Part shown: positions 17,248-25,499 of the stretch, in pieces | How the letters are laid out: every line of letters starts with the position of its first letter | How positions within the stretch are numbered: position 1 is the first letter of the stretch | DNA from: Sphingobacteriia bacterium | GTDB lineage: Bacteria; Bacteroidota; Bacteroidia; Chitinophagales; Chitinophagaceae | Reading direction: 5' to 3' | DNA: 36,919 nt | Assembly: GCA_015999745.1 (NCBI GenBank) | Contig: JAECQP010000036.1 | Coordinates: forward strand, 1 to 36,919 | Translations under genes and position numbers: made by a program | Notes under the pieces: model-generated | What the model saw: only the letters and a program-made list of their open reading frames with translations | Database searches by the model: none | Told to the model about the DNA's origin: nothing

Positions 17248-17967
17248 GTGAACATTGCATTAATCGGGTACGGCAAAATGGGAAAAGCCATTGAATCCAT
17301 TGCTATTGAAAAAGGGCACAACATTGTATTGAAAATTGATATCAGCAATGCGGCAGACTTAACCGCAGCGCAACTGTCGAAAGCCGATGTGGCCATTGAA
17401 TTCACCGGCCCTCACAGCGCGGTGAATAACCTGAAGATATGCCTGGACGCGGGGATTCCGGTTGTGTGCGGTTCAACGGGCTGGCTGGCGCAATGGAACG
17501 AAATCAAAGCCTACTGCGAAGCCAGAAACGGCACCCTGGTATATGCCAGTAATTACAGCATTGGCGTAAACCTCTTTTTTGAGGTAAATAAACACCTTGC
17601 CGCCCTGATGAACCAATACCCGGAATACGATGTAATGCTCCGGGAGATCCATCATACCGAAAAGAAGGACGCCCCAAGCGGCACGGCCATTACACTGGCG
17701 GAACAGGTACTGGAACAGATTGAACGGAAAAAGCAGTGGGTGAATACAGATACGGCAACGCCCGGTGCAGCGCTGCAGATTCTCTCCGAAAGAATTGATC
17801 CGGCCCCCGGTACCCACCATGTTAAGTATGCTTCTCTTATCGACGATATTGAAATCATCCATACGGCACATAACAGGGTCGGTTTTGCCGGCGGCGCTGT
17901 AAAAGCTGCGGAATTTGCCCTCCAAAAAAAGGGAATTTTCGGCATGAAAGAAGTAATGGGACTTTAA
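17248..17967 (+). CDS. dapB: 4-hydroxy-tetrahydrodipicolinate reductase
   Basis: This 239-residue enzyme reduces the product of DapA with NAD(P)H in the diaminopimelate and lysine pathway. It begins with the nucleotide-binding GYGKMG (7-12), and carries FTGPHSAVNN and the signature IHHTEKKDAPSGTA, with catalytic His135 and His136 and Lys140. The start is a GTG at 17248, since the conserved MNIALIGYG begins there and no ATG precedes it in frame. The length is near the family norm. It lies 62 bases after the DUF5683 gene. In many relatives lepB follows; here an Rrf2 regulator does. Confidence 0.96.
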   Translation: MNIALIGYGKMGKAIESIAIEKGHNIVLKIDISNAADLTAAQLSKADVAIEFTGPHSAVNNLKICLDAGIPVVCGSTGWLAQWNEIKAYCEARNGTLVYASNYSIGVNLFFEVNKHLAALMNQYPEYDVMLREIHHTEKKDAPSGTAITLAEQVLEQIERKKQWVNTDTATPGAALQILSERIDPAPGTHHVKYASLIDDIEIIHTAHNRVGFAGGAVKAAEFALQKKGIFGMKEVMGL

Positions 17968-18027
17968 GGGATCAATAAAAAAAACAATATCTTGCGGCTA
18001 AAACCCGGCACTTAACAACAAACCAAT

Positions 18028-18438
18028 ATGCTTGCAAAAAAAACACAATATGCATTGAAAGCGCTGACCTATATGGCCGAGCAAAACAATGAAGGCCCGT
18101 TTTTGATTGCAGATATTGCCAAGAAAAAGAAGATCCCGGTAAAATTTCTGGAATCCATTTTACTGGAACTGAAAAAAGCGGGCATTCTTAACAGCAAGAA
18201 AGGCAAGGGTGGCGGTTACTTTTTTAACCAGGACCCTTCTACCATTACGATGGCCACTGTTATGCGCCTGATTGAAGGCCCCATCGCACTCCTCCCATGC
18301 GTAAGTCTTAATTTTTACAAGAAATGTTCCGACTGCAACGAAAAGAAATGCGGACTGAACAAGATCATGAAAGAAGTCAGAGACAACACCCTGAGTATCC
18401 TTGAAAACCGAACTGTACAGGACCTGGTTAGTTATTAG
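18028..18438 (+). CDS. Rrf2-family transcriptional regulator with four cysteines
   Basis: This 136-residue protein has the Rrf2 winged helix (MLAKKTQYALKALTYMAEQ, then IADIAKKKKIPVKFLESILL with GKGGGYFF as the wing). The C-terminal half holds Cys91, Cys100, Cys103 and Cys108 in the segment LPCVSLNFYKKCSDCNEKKC. In IscR, RsrR and NsrR such cysteines bind an Fe-S cluster that senses oxygen, NO or redox state. The spacing here (C-x8-C-x2-C-x4-C) differs from IscR, so the ligand set is uncertain. It sits alone between dapB and a DUF3575-like gene 25 bases downstream, which it may regulate. Confidence 0.9.
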   Translation: MLAKKTQYALKALTYMAEQNNEGPFLIADIAKKKKIPVKFLESILLELKKAGILNSKKGKGGGYFFNQDPSTITMATVMRLIEGPIALLPCVSLNFYKKCSDCNEKKCGLNKIMKEVRDNTLSILENRTVQDLVSY

Positions 18439-18463
18439 TTGAATACACCATAAAATAAATATC

Positions 18464-19192
18464 ATGAAAAAAATCTTTTTGATTGCCCTTTTTATGCCCC
18501 TTCTGTCTCAGGCGCAGAGCCTGATCGGGGGAAAGAATATTATTAAATGGAACCTGTCTTCCATGGCCTTAAGGAATTTTAATTTCACTTATGAGCGAAG
18601 TATTGTTAAGAATATATCCCTTTCTCTAAGTTACAGAACCATGTCGAAGGGTTCCCTCCCATTTCAAGACCTCATTAAAGATCAGATCAACAGCAATGAG
18701 ATCAATTTCGACAATTTTCAGGTAGGGAATACCGCCATTACCCCTGAACTGCGTTTTTACTTCAGCCTGAAAAGGATGAAAGGGTTTTACATTGCACCTT
18801 ATGCAAGATTTGCAACTTTTGATGTAACGGTTCCGGTGAAATACAGCAGCAATGCCACCATACCGCCCACCACCAAAGAAGCCATGATGGATGGTAAGAT
18901 CAAATCTACCAGTGCAGGTATTTTATTGGGATACCAGTTTCACATTGCCACCAAGATTGTGCTGGACTTCCAGATCGTAGGCGGTCACTATGGTAACAGC
19001 AATGGAGACCTGAATTTTGCTGCTGCACTCAATAGTTACGAACAACAGGCTTTAAGGGATAACCTGAACAGCATCGATGCCAAGCCATTTAAATTTACCA
19101 GCACCGTGGATGCCAATGGAGCAAGGATTGCCTCTGATGGTCCCTGGGCAGGAATCCGCGGTCTGAATTTAGGTTTAGGTATTCGCTTCTAA
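18464..19192 (+). CDS. Outer-membrane barrel protein, DUF3575-like
   Basis: This 242-residue protein has a clear signal peptide (MKKIFLIALFMPLLSQAQ) followed by beta strands in pairs (IIKWNLSSMALRNFNFTYER, ISLSLSYRTMS, AITPELRFYFS, GFYIAPYARFATFD, SAGILLGYQFHI). It closes with LNLGLGIRF and a terminal phenylalanine. This pattern matches DUF3575 family barrels in Bacteroidota, which have no assigned ligand. It is 25 bases behind the Rrf2 gene and probably co-transcribed with it. It ends at a strong bidirectional hairpin. Confidence 0.75.
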   Translation: MKKIFLIALFMPLLSQAQSLIGGKNIIKWNLSSMALRNFNFTYERSIVKNISLSLSYRTMSKGSLPFQDLIKDQINSNEINFDNFQVGNTAITPELRFYFSLKRMKGFYIAPYARFATFDVTVPVKYSSNATIPPTTKEAMMDGKIKSTSAGILLGYQFHIATKIVLDFQIVGGHYGNSNGDLNFAAALNSYEQQALRDNLNSIDAKPFKFTSTVDANGARIASDGPWAGIRGLNLGLGIRF

Positions 19193-19212
19193 GCAAAGTA
19201 TTTTATGGGTAG

Positions 19213-19244
19213 AAATCTTCGTGGTTTAACGGCCACGAAGATTT
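19213..19244. terminator. Bidirectional terminator overlapping a gene end
   Basis: A perfect 12-bp stem, AAATCTTCGTGG / CCACGAAGATTT, with an eight-base loop, stops both the DUF3575-like gene and the threonine dehydrogenase gene. The loop includes the minus-strand stop codon, and the right arm encodes the last residues of the dehydrogenase. Confidence 0.85.
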
Positions 19245-20179
19245 TCCAACATATCTGCCGTCATCTTAGGCAAATCGTATTGGGGCTTCCAGCCCCAATC
19301 TTTGTTTGCAGTACTGTCATCAATGCTTTGAGGCCAGCTATCGGCAATGTTTTGCCGGTAATCGGGTTTATAGTTGATGGTAAATTCCGGAATATGCACC
19401 TGAATACTGGCAGCAATTTCGCGGGGAGAAAAACTCATTCCCGAAATATTATAGGAGGTTCTTACGGTAAGTTGATCCGCAGGCGCATTCATCAGTTCCA
19501 GCGTGGCACGGATGGCATCCGGCATGTACATCATGGGCAGATAGGTATCTTCTTTCAGGAAACAATTGTATTTCTTCGCATCCAGCGCTTCAGAATAAAT
19601 CTCCACTGCGTAATCGGTGGTACCGCCACCAGGAGCAGACTTATAGCTGATCAGTCCCGGATAACGGATACTTCTTACATCCACCCCAAAACGCTGGTGA
19701 TAATAGTTACACCAGAACTCCCCTGCATATTTGCTGATGCCATATACCGTAATCGGCTCAATCACGGTTTTTTGCGGACAGTTCACCTTGGGAGAGGTAG
19801 GCCCAAACACCGCAATACTGCTTGGCCAGTATACTTTGTGTAGTTTTTCTTCCCGGGCAATATCGAGCACATTCAGCAATCCCTGCATATTCAGGTGCCA
19901 GGCCAGGTTGGGGTTCTTCTCTCCTGTTGCAGAAAGAATAGCGGCCAGCAGATAGATCTGGGTGATATTCTGCCGGATCACCTGCACGTGCAGCATTTCC
20001 TTGTTCATCACATCCAGGCTCACGTAAGGGCCAGTTCCATGCAGCAGGGGATTCTCTTCGCGTAGATCCGAAGCCACTACATTGTTGTTACCGTATTGTT
20101 TGCGCAAAGCCAGTGTCAATTCAACGCCAATCTGTCCGGATGCACCAATCACCAGAATTTTATCTTTTCTTGCAGGCAT
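19226..20179 (-). CDS. L-threonine 3-dehydrogenase, SDR type (NAD-dependent epimerase family)
   Basis: This 317-residue protein has the extended SDR Rossmann motif VIGASGQIG (10-18), the acidic NAD ribose site ASDLR, and the catalytic pair Tyr146 and Lys150 in TVYGISKYAGE. The product reads like the epimerase-type threonine dehydrogenases known from animals and bacteria (WPSSIAVFGPTSP, RYPGLISYKSAPGGGTTDYA). These oxidise threonine to 2-amino-3-ketobutyrate for glycine formation. I place the start at the ATG at 20179; the upstream TTG adds two residues only. Its coding end lies inside the terminator hairpin. It is divergent from kdsA. Confidence 0.9.
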   Translation of the reverse strand: MPARKDKILVIGASGQIGVELTLALRKQYGNNNVVASDLREENPLLHGTGPYVSLDVMNKEMLHVQVIRQNITQIYLLAAILSATGEKNPNLAWHLNMQGLLNVLDIAREEKLHKVYWPSSIAVFGPTSPKVNCPQKTVIEPITVYGISKYAGEFWCNYYHQRFGVDVRSIRYPGLISYKSAPGGGTTDYAVEIYSEALDAKKYNCFLKEDTYLPMMYMPDAIRATLELMNAPADQLTVRTSYNISGMSFSPREIAASIQVHIPEFTINYKPDYRQNIADSWPQSIDDSTANKDWGWKPQYDLPKMTADMLENLRGR

Positions 20180-20257
20180 GTTCAATCATTTAGAAGGGCA
20201 AAGAAACGAAAAAAAGGCAGCTAAAATTGATTAATTTCGCCGCATAAACTTTTCGAA

Positions 20258-21094
20258 ATGTTACCGAAGTATTTACAGGAATTATTCAGCAACCAACAAT
20301 ACAATCCCGAATCTTTTTTTCTGATCGCAGGCCCCTGCGTGGTGGAAAGTGAAGAGCTGGTGATGGAAATCGCCGATAAAGTGGCAGCCACCTGCCGGGA
20401 ACTGGACATTCCCTATGTATTCAAGGCCAGCTACAGAAAAGCCAACCGCACCAGCGCCAGCTCATTTACCGGTATCGGAGACGATAATGGCTTATCCCTG
20501 ATCAAAAAAGTGGGCGACACGTTCAAACTCCCTACCACATCCGATATCCATGCGCATGAAGAAGCGGCCATGGCTGCTCCCTATATAGATATTTTACAAA
20601 TTCCTGCCTTCCTCTGCAGACAAACCGATTTGCTGGTGGCTGCCGCGGAAACCAATAAGATTGTCAATGTAAAAAAAGGGCAGTTTCTCAGCGGAGAATC
20701 GATGAAGTTTGCCGTGGATAAAATCAGCAAGGCGGGTAACGATAAAGTGATGCTCACCGAAAGAGGAAATACTTTTGGTTACCAGGACCTGGTGGTGGAT
20801 TACAGGAACCTGCCCATTATGGCACAGCACGGTGTCCCTGTTATCATGGACTGCACGCATTCCTTACAACAGCCCAATCAGCCCGGTGGCGTAACCGGAG
20901 GTAACCCGCAAATGATCGGCACGATTGCCAAAGCAGCCATTGCTACAGGCGCTCTTGGCCTGTTCATCGAAACCCATCCGAACCCTGCAGTTGCCAAAAG
21001 CGATGGCGCCAATATGCTTCCCCTGCACTTACTCCCCGGCCTGCTCGAAAAACTGGTACGCCTGAGAGAAACGGTAGTGAAGCATTCACTGTAG
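20258..21094 (+). CDS. kdsA: 3-deoxy-8-phosphooctulonate (KDO8P) synthase
   Basis: This 278-residue enzyme condenses phosphoenolpyruvate with arabinose-5-phosphate to give KDO-8-phosphate for the lipopolysaccharide inner core. Motifs in order are LIAGPCVVES, FKASYRKANRTS, TSDIHAHEEA, DILQIPAFLCRQTDLL, NVKKGQFLSGESM, MLTERGNTFGYQDLVVDYRN and DCTHSLQQPN. Cysteine in GPCVVES with histidine and aspartate further on is compatible with either the metal-dependent or independent class. A -7-like TAATTTCG lies 18 bases before the start (20232-20239). It diverges from the threonine dehydrogenase. Confidence 0.97.
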   Translation: MLPKYLQELFSNQQYNPESFFLIAGPCVVESEELVMEIADKVAATCRELDIPYVFKASYRKANRTSASSFTGIGDDNGLSLIKKVGDTFKLPTTSDIHAHEEAAMAAPYIDILQIPAFLCRQTDLLVAAAETNKIVNVKKGQFLSGESMKFAVDKISKAGNDKVMLTERGNTFGYQDLVVDYRNLPIMAQHGVPVIMDCTHSLQQPNQPGGVTGGNPQMIGTIAKAAIATGALGLFIETHPNPAVAKSDGANMLPLHLLPGLLEKLVRLRETVVKHSL

Positions 21095-21152
21095 CAGACC
21101 TATATAAATTGTTAATGTATTAAAGCACAGGTAACAATTCTTTCTTAATGGG

Positions 21153-21160
21153 TAAATTTG
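21153..21160 (+). promoter_or_regulatory. Putative -7 element before the DUF4197 gene
   Basis: TAAATTTG fits TAnnTTTG exactly and is followed by CGGC, a context seen again before other genes here. It ends only ten bases before the first ATG, so the leader would be very short. No good -33 TTTG was found. Confidence 0.4.
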
Positions 21161-21170
21161 CGGCAAAGCA

Positions 21171-21953
21171 ATGAACATGAAATACATAGCCACCTTACTC
21201 CTTATTTCTTTTTCTTTTGTACAGGCAGATGCACAGGAGCTTGGCGGCCTGTTGAAGAAAATAAAGAAAGCAACAACAGACACCACTAAGAAAACGACTG
21301 CTACCGTTTTAAAAGATATCCTGGGCGGCGCAACCACTTCCGGAAGCGCTTTGAGTACCAATGAAATTGCCAACGGATTAAAAGAGGCCCTGACCATTGG
21401 CGCACAAAAAGGAAGTTCATTGCTTTCCGCCAAAGACGGATTTTTTGCCAATGCAGCCTTGAAAATCCTGCTTCCGCCCGAAGCACAAAAAATCGAATCC
21501 ACCCTCCGGAAAATAGGCATGGGAAAATTGGTGGATGATGCCGTACTGAGCATGAACAGGGCGGCTGAAGACGCCTGTAAAAGCGCTGCACCCATCTTTG
21601 TAGGCGCCATTAAAGAAATGACCCTTACAGATGCCCTCGGTATTCTGAAAGGAAGCGATACTTCCGCCACCGCCTACCTGCAACAGAAAACCACGGCCTC
21701 ACTCACCACCGCATTCAGACCTGTGATTGACAGTTCATTGAAAAAAACCAATGCCACCAAATACTGGAATACACTCGTTACTACCTACAATAAATTCAGC
21801 TTAAAGAAAGTGAACCCCGATCTGGCGGGTTATGTTACAGAGAAATCACTGAGTGGTATCTACAAACAGATTGCCGTTGAGGAAAAAGATATCCGTAAGA
21901 ATCCCGTGGCAAGAACCACTGATCTGCTGAAAAAAGTATTCGGGGGAAGCTAA
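21171..21953 (+). CDS. DUF4197-domain secreted protein
   Basis: This 260-residue protein has a signal peptide (MNMKYIATLLLISFSFVQADAQ) followed by a low-complexity Lys/Thr segment and the mostly helical DUF4197 domain from about residue 65 onward. Matching segments are NEIANGLKEALTIGAQKG, FFANAALKILLPPEAQKI, MNRAAEDACKSAAPIF and the tail IYKQIAVEEKDIRKNPVART. The family is periplasmic or secreted and of unknown function. Either ATG (21171 or 21177) could start it. It is convergent with the PAS-domain gene, leaving nine bases between the stops. Confidence 0.85.
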   Translation: MNMKYIATLLLISFSFVQADAQELGGLLKKIKKATTDTTKKTTATVLKDILGGATTSGSALSTNEIANGLKEALTIGAQKGSSLLSAKDGFFANAALKILLPPEAQKIESTLRKIGMGKLVDDAVLSMNRAAEDACKSAAPIFVGAIKEMTLTDALGILKGSDTSATAYLQQKTTASLTTAFRPVIDSSLKKTNATKYWNTLVTTYNKFSLKKVNPDLAGYVTEKSLSGIYKQIAVEEKDIRKNPVARTTDLLKKVFGGS

Positions 21954-21962
21954 ACAGCAATA

Positions 21963-23789
21963 CTAGCCGGCCTTCAGGCCATCTATGTTATTGGTTTTCT
22001 TTACAATGCTGCGGATCTGCATATCCAGCTCATTGGCGCTCTCAATGAGGTGATCAAAAATTTCTTTGTTGTGTACGGAATCACTGCTATTGAGTACCTC
22101 TATCACTCCAAGAATATTGGCCAGCGGCCTGCGCACTTCGTGCGATTGGATAAAGGCGATATCCCGCAGCACTTTGTTCTGTGTTTTCAGTTTTTCCTGA
22201 ACCAGTATATCATCGGTGATATTCCGGTTGGTTCCGATTAACCGCAACACTTTGCCCGCAGGAGATTTTTTAATAATGGCATGGGATTCAATATGCCGGA
22301 CCTTTCCGTTGGGGGTGATGATTCTGTATACCGCTGAATCAATCTCCCGCTGTCCTTCTATTAACTGGCCGATGACGCGCTGCATCATTTCCAGGTCGTC
22401 GGGATGCATGGCGCGTTTCCAGATTTTATAAGGAGGAAGCGGTGTATCCTTTTCGTAGCCGTAGAGCTCAAACATTTTATCATCCCAGATAATCTTGTCG
22501 TCTGCAAGGTCGATCTCCCAGATGCCGATCTTGGCCGAATCGGTAGCCAACGTTAATCGCTGCAGCAATTCCTGTTGTTCCATCTGGGCATTTTTTCTGC
22601 GGGTCACATCGCTCTCAATGGCCATAAACCCGATATGGGCATTGCTTTCATCAAATAATGGCTGGCAATCCACTTCCAGCCAGATGGGCGTGCCGCTCTT
22701 GGTATAACTCAGGAATTCTTCTTTAAAGGAGAGTTTATTATCCAGTGCATGTTTCAGCCGGACCTTGGCTCTTTCATCGCCCTTAGGGCCATCCAGTGAA
22801 AAGCCGATCTTCCTGCCGCGGATATCATCCAGTGTGTAGCCGCTGATCCTGGTGAATCCTTCGTTTACCCAAATGATCTGTTGCGACATATCTGCAATCA
22901 AAACAGAATTGGTTGTATTGTGCGCCACCAGCGCCAGCCGCTTCACCTCATCCTCACTCCGTTCCAGCGCTGCTTCTACCTGTTTGCGGGAAGTGATATC
23001 GAAGATGCTTCCGTCTACATATGTTTTTCCGTCTTCGGGATCCTGAACGGTTCCCCCTCTCTCAAATACCCACTTGATATTTCCATCCCGGTCCTGTATG
23101 CGATATTCAATTTCAAAATGATCTTTGTGCTCAATGGCCCGCCGAATACTGGTTTTCACCATTTCGAGGTCTTCTTCAACAATCAGGGTATCAAACCCTT
23201 CTTCCCTGGTGGTATGCAGGTTATGTACATCAAAGCCTGTAAGTTGTTCTATTGCGTCGCTGAAAAAATCTACGGTAAGCGGTTCATCCGCAACACAACG
23301 GTAAACCACACCCGGTATATGCCCGATCATGGAACGGAACTGTTCCTGCTGTATTTTTTTCAGTTCGCCGGAAAGCTCCAGCATCTTACTGTGAACCGAA
23401 TCCGTGCTGGTAACATCATGTCCTATGGAAACAATTCCTACCCCGTAGCCATGCTCATTTTTCAACACAGACACTTCCCAGGTAGTCCAGAAATAATCGT
23501 CTTCTTCTGCGGCTTTTCTTACGGTTACCGTAACATGTTTTTCGGGATGCTTAATACATTCCCTGGCTGCCTCATTACAGAGCCGGATGTCGTCGGCAAA
23601 AACAGTATCTGCAAAATGAACCTTCTTTAAATCGGGAGCAACATGGGAAAATTTATACTGGAAGAGCGGGTTCACATACACAAACCTCCCCTCCAGGTCA
23701 GTGATGACTACGGAGAAAACCAATGAGTTCAGTAACTGTTCCGGGAACAGCTGATCAGCTTTCAAATGATCCATAGGGTGTTTGTCCAA
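21963..23789 (-). CDS. Multi-PAS sensor protein ending in a DHp-like helix pair, no ATPase domain
   Basis: This 608-residue cytoplasmic protein has four PAS domains. They lie at about residues 17-130, 155-270 (VVYRCVADEPLTVDFFSDAI), 285-400 (SVLIADMSQQIIWVNEGFTR) and 405-530 (GIWEIDLADDKIIWDD). PAC motifs such as DGNIKWVFERGGTVQD and DVTRRKNAQ join them. The last 63 residues contain a histidine-kinase H-box, FIQSHEVRRPLANILG, with His550, and the helix pair after it. The catalytic ATP-binding domain that should follow is missing, and the stop comes at once (TAG at 21963-21965). It cannot phosphorylate itself by known chemistry; it might be a phosphotransfer or decoy partner, or be truncated. 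No transmembrane helix is seen. Confidence 0.85.
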   Translation of the reverse strand: MDKHPMDHLKADQLFPEQLLNSLVFSVVITDLEGRFVYVNPLFQYKFSHVAPDLKKVHFADTVFADDIRLCNEAARECIKHPEKHVTVTVRKAAEEDDYFWTTWEVSVLKNEHGYGVGIVSIGHDVTSTDSVHSKMLELSGELKKIQQEQFRSMIGHIPGVVYRCVADEPLTVDFFSDAIEQLTGFDVHNLHTTREEGFDTLIVEEDLEMVKTSIRRAIEHKDHFEIEYRIQDRDGNIKWVFERGGTVQDPEDGKTYVDGSIFDITSRKQVEAALERSEDEVKRLALVAHNTTNSVLIADMSQQIIWVNEGFTRISGYTLDDIRGRKIGFSLDGPKGDERAKVRLKHALDNKLSFKEEFLSYTKSGTPIWLEVDCQPLFDESNAHIGFMAIESDVTRRKNAQMEQQELLQRLTLATDSAKIGIWEIDLADDKIIWDDKMFELYGYEKDTPLPPYKIWKRAMHPDDLEMMQRVIGQLIEGQREIDSAVYRIITPNGKVRHIESHAIIKKSPAGKVLRLIGTNRNITDDILVQEKLKTQNKVLRDIAFIQSHEVRRPLANILGVIEVLNSSDSVHNKEIFDHLIESANELDMQIRSIVKKTNNIDGLKAG

Positions 23790-23945
23790 TATGCCGGGAG
23801 TGTACTTAAGTTCTGCTTAAATACCTATCGACGGATTAATTTGATCTGTTCGTACGGGGGAACAACAACAAATCATTAATAAAGATAACAAGATATCCCT
23901 AGATATAGTGATTCCACTACAAAATACAAACTAGTGGGTAGGCAA

Positions 23946-23971
23946 CAAAAAAGGCCCCTGGATCAGGGGCC
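23946..23971 (-). terminator. Intrinsic terminator of lpdA
   Basis: On the minus strand, GGCCCCTG / CAGGGGCC forms a perfect 8-bp stem with a three-base loop and is followed by six T residues (plus-strand A-run at 23947-23952). It begins about 28 bases after the lpdA stop. Confidence 0.85.
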
Positions 23972-23999
23972 CTTCTATACAAATGGTTTTGATTTTCAA

Positions 24000-25409
24000 T
24001 TAAATATCAATCGCCTCACCGTATGCTGCTGCTGTAGCTTCTTTCAGCCCTTCGCTCATGGTGGGGTGCGGGTGAACGGCATTCAGGATTTCATGCGCGG
24101 TGGTTTCCAGCTTGCGGGCAACAACGGCCTCAGCAATCATTTCGGTCACGTTGGTTCCGATCATGTGGCAACCCAGGAACTCGCCGTATTTGGCATCGTA
24201 GATCACTTTTACAAAGCCTTCGGTAGCACCGGCCGCACTTGCCTTACCACTGGCTACAAACGGGAATTTACCGACTTTAACTTCGTAACCTGCATCCTTC
24301 GCCGCTTTTTCCGTAAAGCCAACGCTTGCAATTTCCGGTATACAATAGGTACATCCGGGAATATTGTTGTAATCCAATGCTTCTGGTAAGTGATGGAATT
24401 TTTTCTCATTATATCCAATATGTTCTGCTGCATTAATTCCTTCTTTGGAAGCTACATGTGCCAGGGCCTGTCCGGGAGAACAGTCTCCGATTGCGTAGAT
24501 ACCCGGAACGGAGGTCTGCTGGTATTTGTCTACGATAATTTTTCCTTTCTCTGTTTTAATTCCATTTTCTTCCAGCCCGATATTTTCAATATTGGCCACC
24601 ACCCCTACTGCACTTAATACGATATCCGCTTCGAGCACAACGATAGAGCCATCCTGTTTTTTCACCGTAGCTTTTACGCCCGCGCCTGAAGTATCAACAG
24701 ACTCCACAGAAGCGTTGGTCATGATATCAATGCCGGATTTTTTATATTGTTTTTCCAGTTCTTTGGAAATGTCTTCATCTTCCACAGGCACAATACGTGG
24801 CAGGAATTCCACGATAGTTATCTTGGTTCCCATGCTATTGTATACATAGGCAAATTCAACGCCGATCGCGCCGCTGCCCACCACAATCATACTCTTAGGC
24901 TGCTCGGTTAAAGACATAGCTTCCCGGTAACCGATCACTTTTTTACCATCCTGCTTCAGGTTGGGCAATTCGCGGCTTCTGCCACCGGTTGCAATCACAA
25001 TGTATTTACCTTCCACCACTTGTTTGGAACCGTCTGCAGCAGTTACTTCCACCTGCCCTTTGGCTTTTACTTTACCATAGCCCATGATCACATCGATCTT
25101 GTTCTTCTTCATAAGGAACTGAATACCCTTGCTCATTTTATCGGCTACGCCGCGGCTCCTTTTTACCACCGCGCCAAAATCATGCTGAACACCTGTGGCA
25201 TTGATACCGTAGTTGGTACTATGTTTCATGTATTCATACACTTGTGCGCTTTTAATCAGGGCCTTTGTTGGGATACATCCCCAGTTCAGGCAGATTCCAC
25301 CCAGGTTCTCTTTTTCGATGATGGCTACTTTAAAGCCCAATTGAGAAGCACGGATCGCTGCCGGGTATCCACCAGGACCGCTACCGAGTACAATTACATC
25401 ATATGCCAT
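24000..25409 (-). CDS. lpdA: Dihydrolipoyl dehydrogenase (E3)
   Basis: This 469-residue flavoprotein re-oxidises dihydrolipoamide for the 2-oxoacid dehydrogenase and glycine-cleavage complexes. The FAD motif VLGSGPGGYPAA, the redox disulfide in GGICLNWGCIPTKAL (Cys40, Cys45), the NAD motif VVGSGAIGVEFAYVY, the second FAD site YAIGDC and the C-terminal HPHPTMSE base are all present. The chosen ATG at 25409 starts MAYDVIVLG; the upstream frame is not conserved-looking. It stands alone with its own terminator and no E1/E2 genes beside it. Confidence 0.96.
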   Translation of the reverse strand: MAYDVIVLGSGPGGYPAAIRASQLGFKVAIIEKENLGGICLNWGCIPTKALIKSAQVYEYMKHSTNYGINATGVQHDFGAVVKRSRGVADKMSKGIQFLMKKNKIDVIMGYGKVKAKGQVEVTAADGSKQVVEGKYIVIATGGRSRELPNLKQDGKKVIGYREAMSLTEQPKSMIVVGSGAIGVEFAYVYNSMGTKITIVEFLPRIVPVEDEDISKELEKQYKKSGIDIMTNASVESVDTSGAGVKATVKKQDGSIVVLEADIVLSAVGVVANIENIGLEENGIKTEKGKIIVDKYQQTSVPGIYAIGDCSPGQALAHVASKEGINAAEHIGYNEKKFHHLPEALDYNNIPGCTYCIPEIASVGFTEKAAKDAGYEVKVGKFPFVASGKASAAGATEGFVKVIYDAKYGEFLGCHMIGTNVTEMIAEAVVARKLETTAHEILNAVHPHPTMSEGLKEATAAAYGEAIDI

Positions 25410-25499
25410 GTTACAAGTATTAATTGATTGTATAATAAAACAATTGCGGATGCGAAAATACTCGCAATTCAGCAAACTAAAAAAGAGAATAAAAGGGAT

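Noticed and set aside
19982..19993. Palindrome CTGCACGTGCAG as a parS site
   Set aside because: It lies inside the threonine dehydrogenase gene and lacks the flanking GTTTC/GAAAC arms expected of parS.
22881..23630. A 249-codon plus-strand frame inside the PAS gene
   Set aside because: The minus-strand PAS protein has clear domain motifs throughout; this frame is its shadow.
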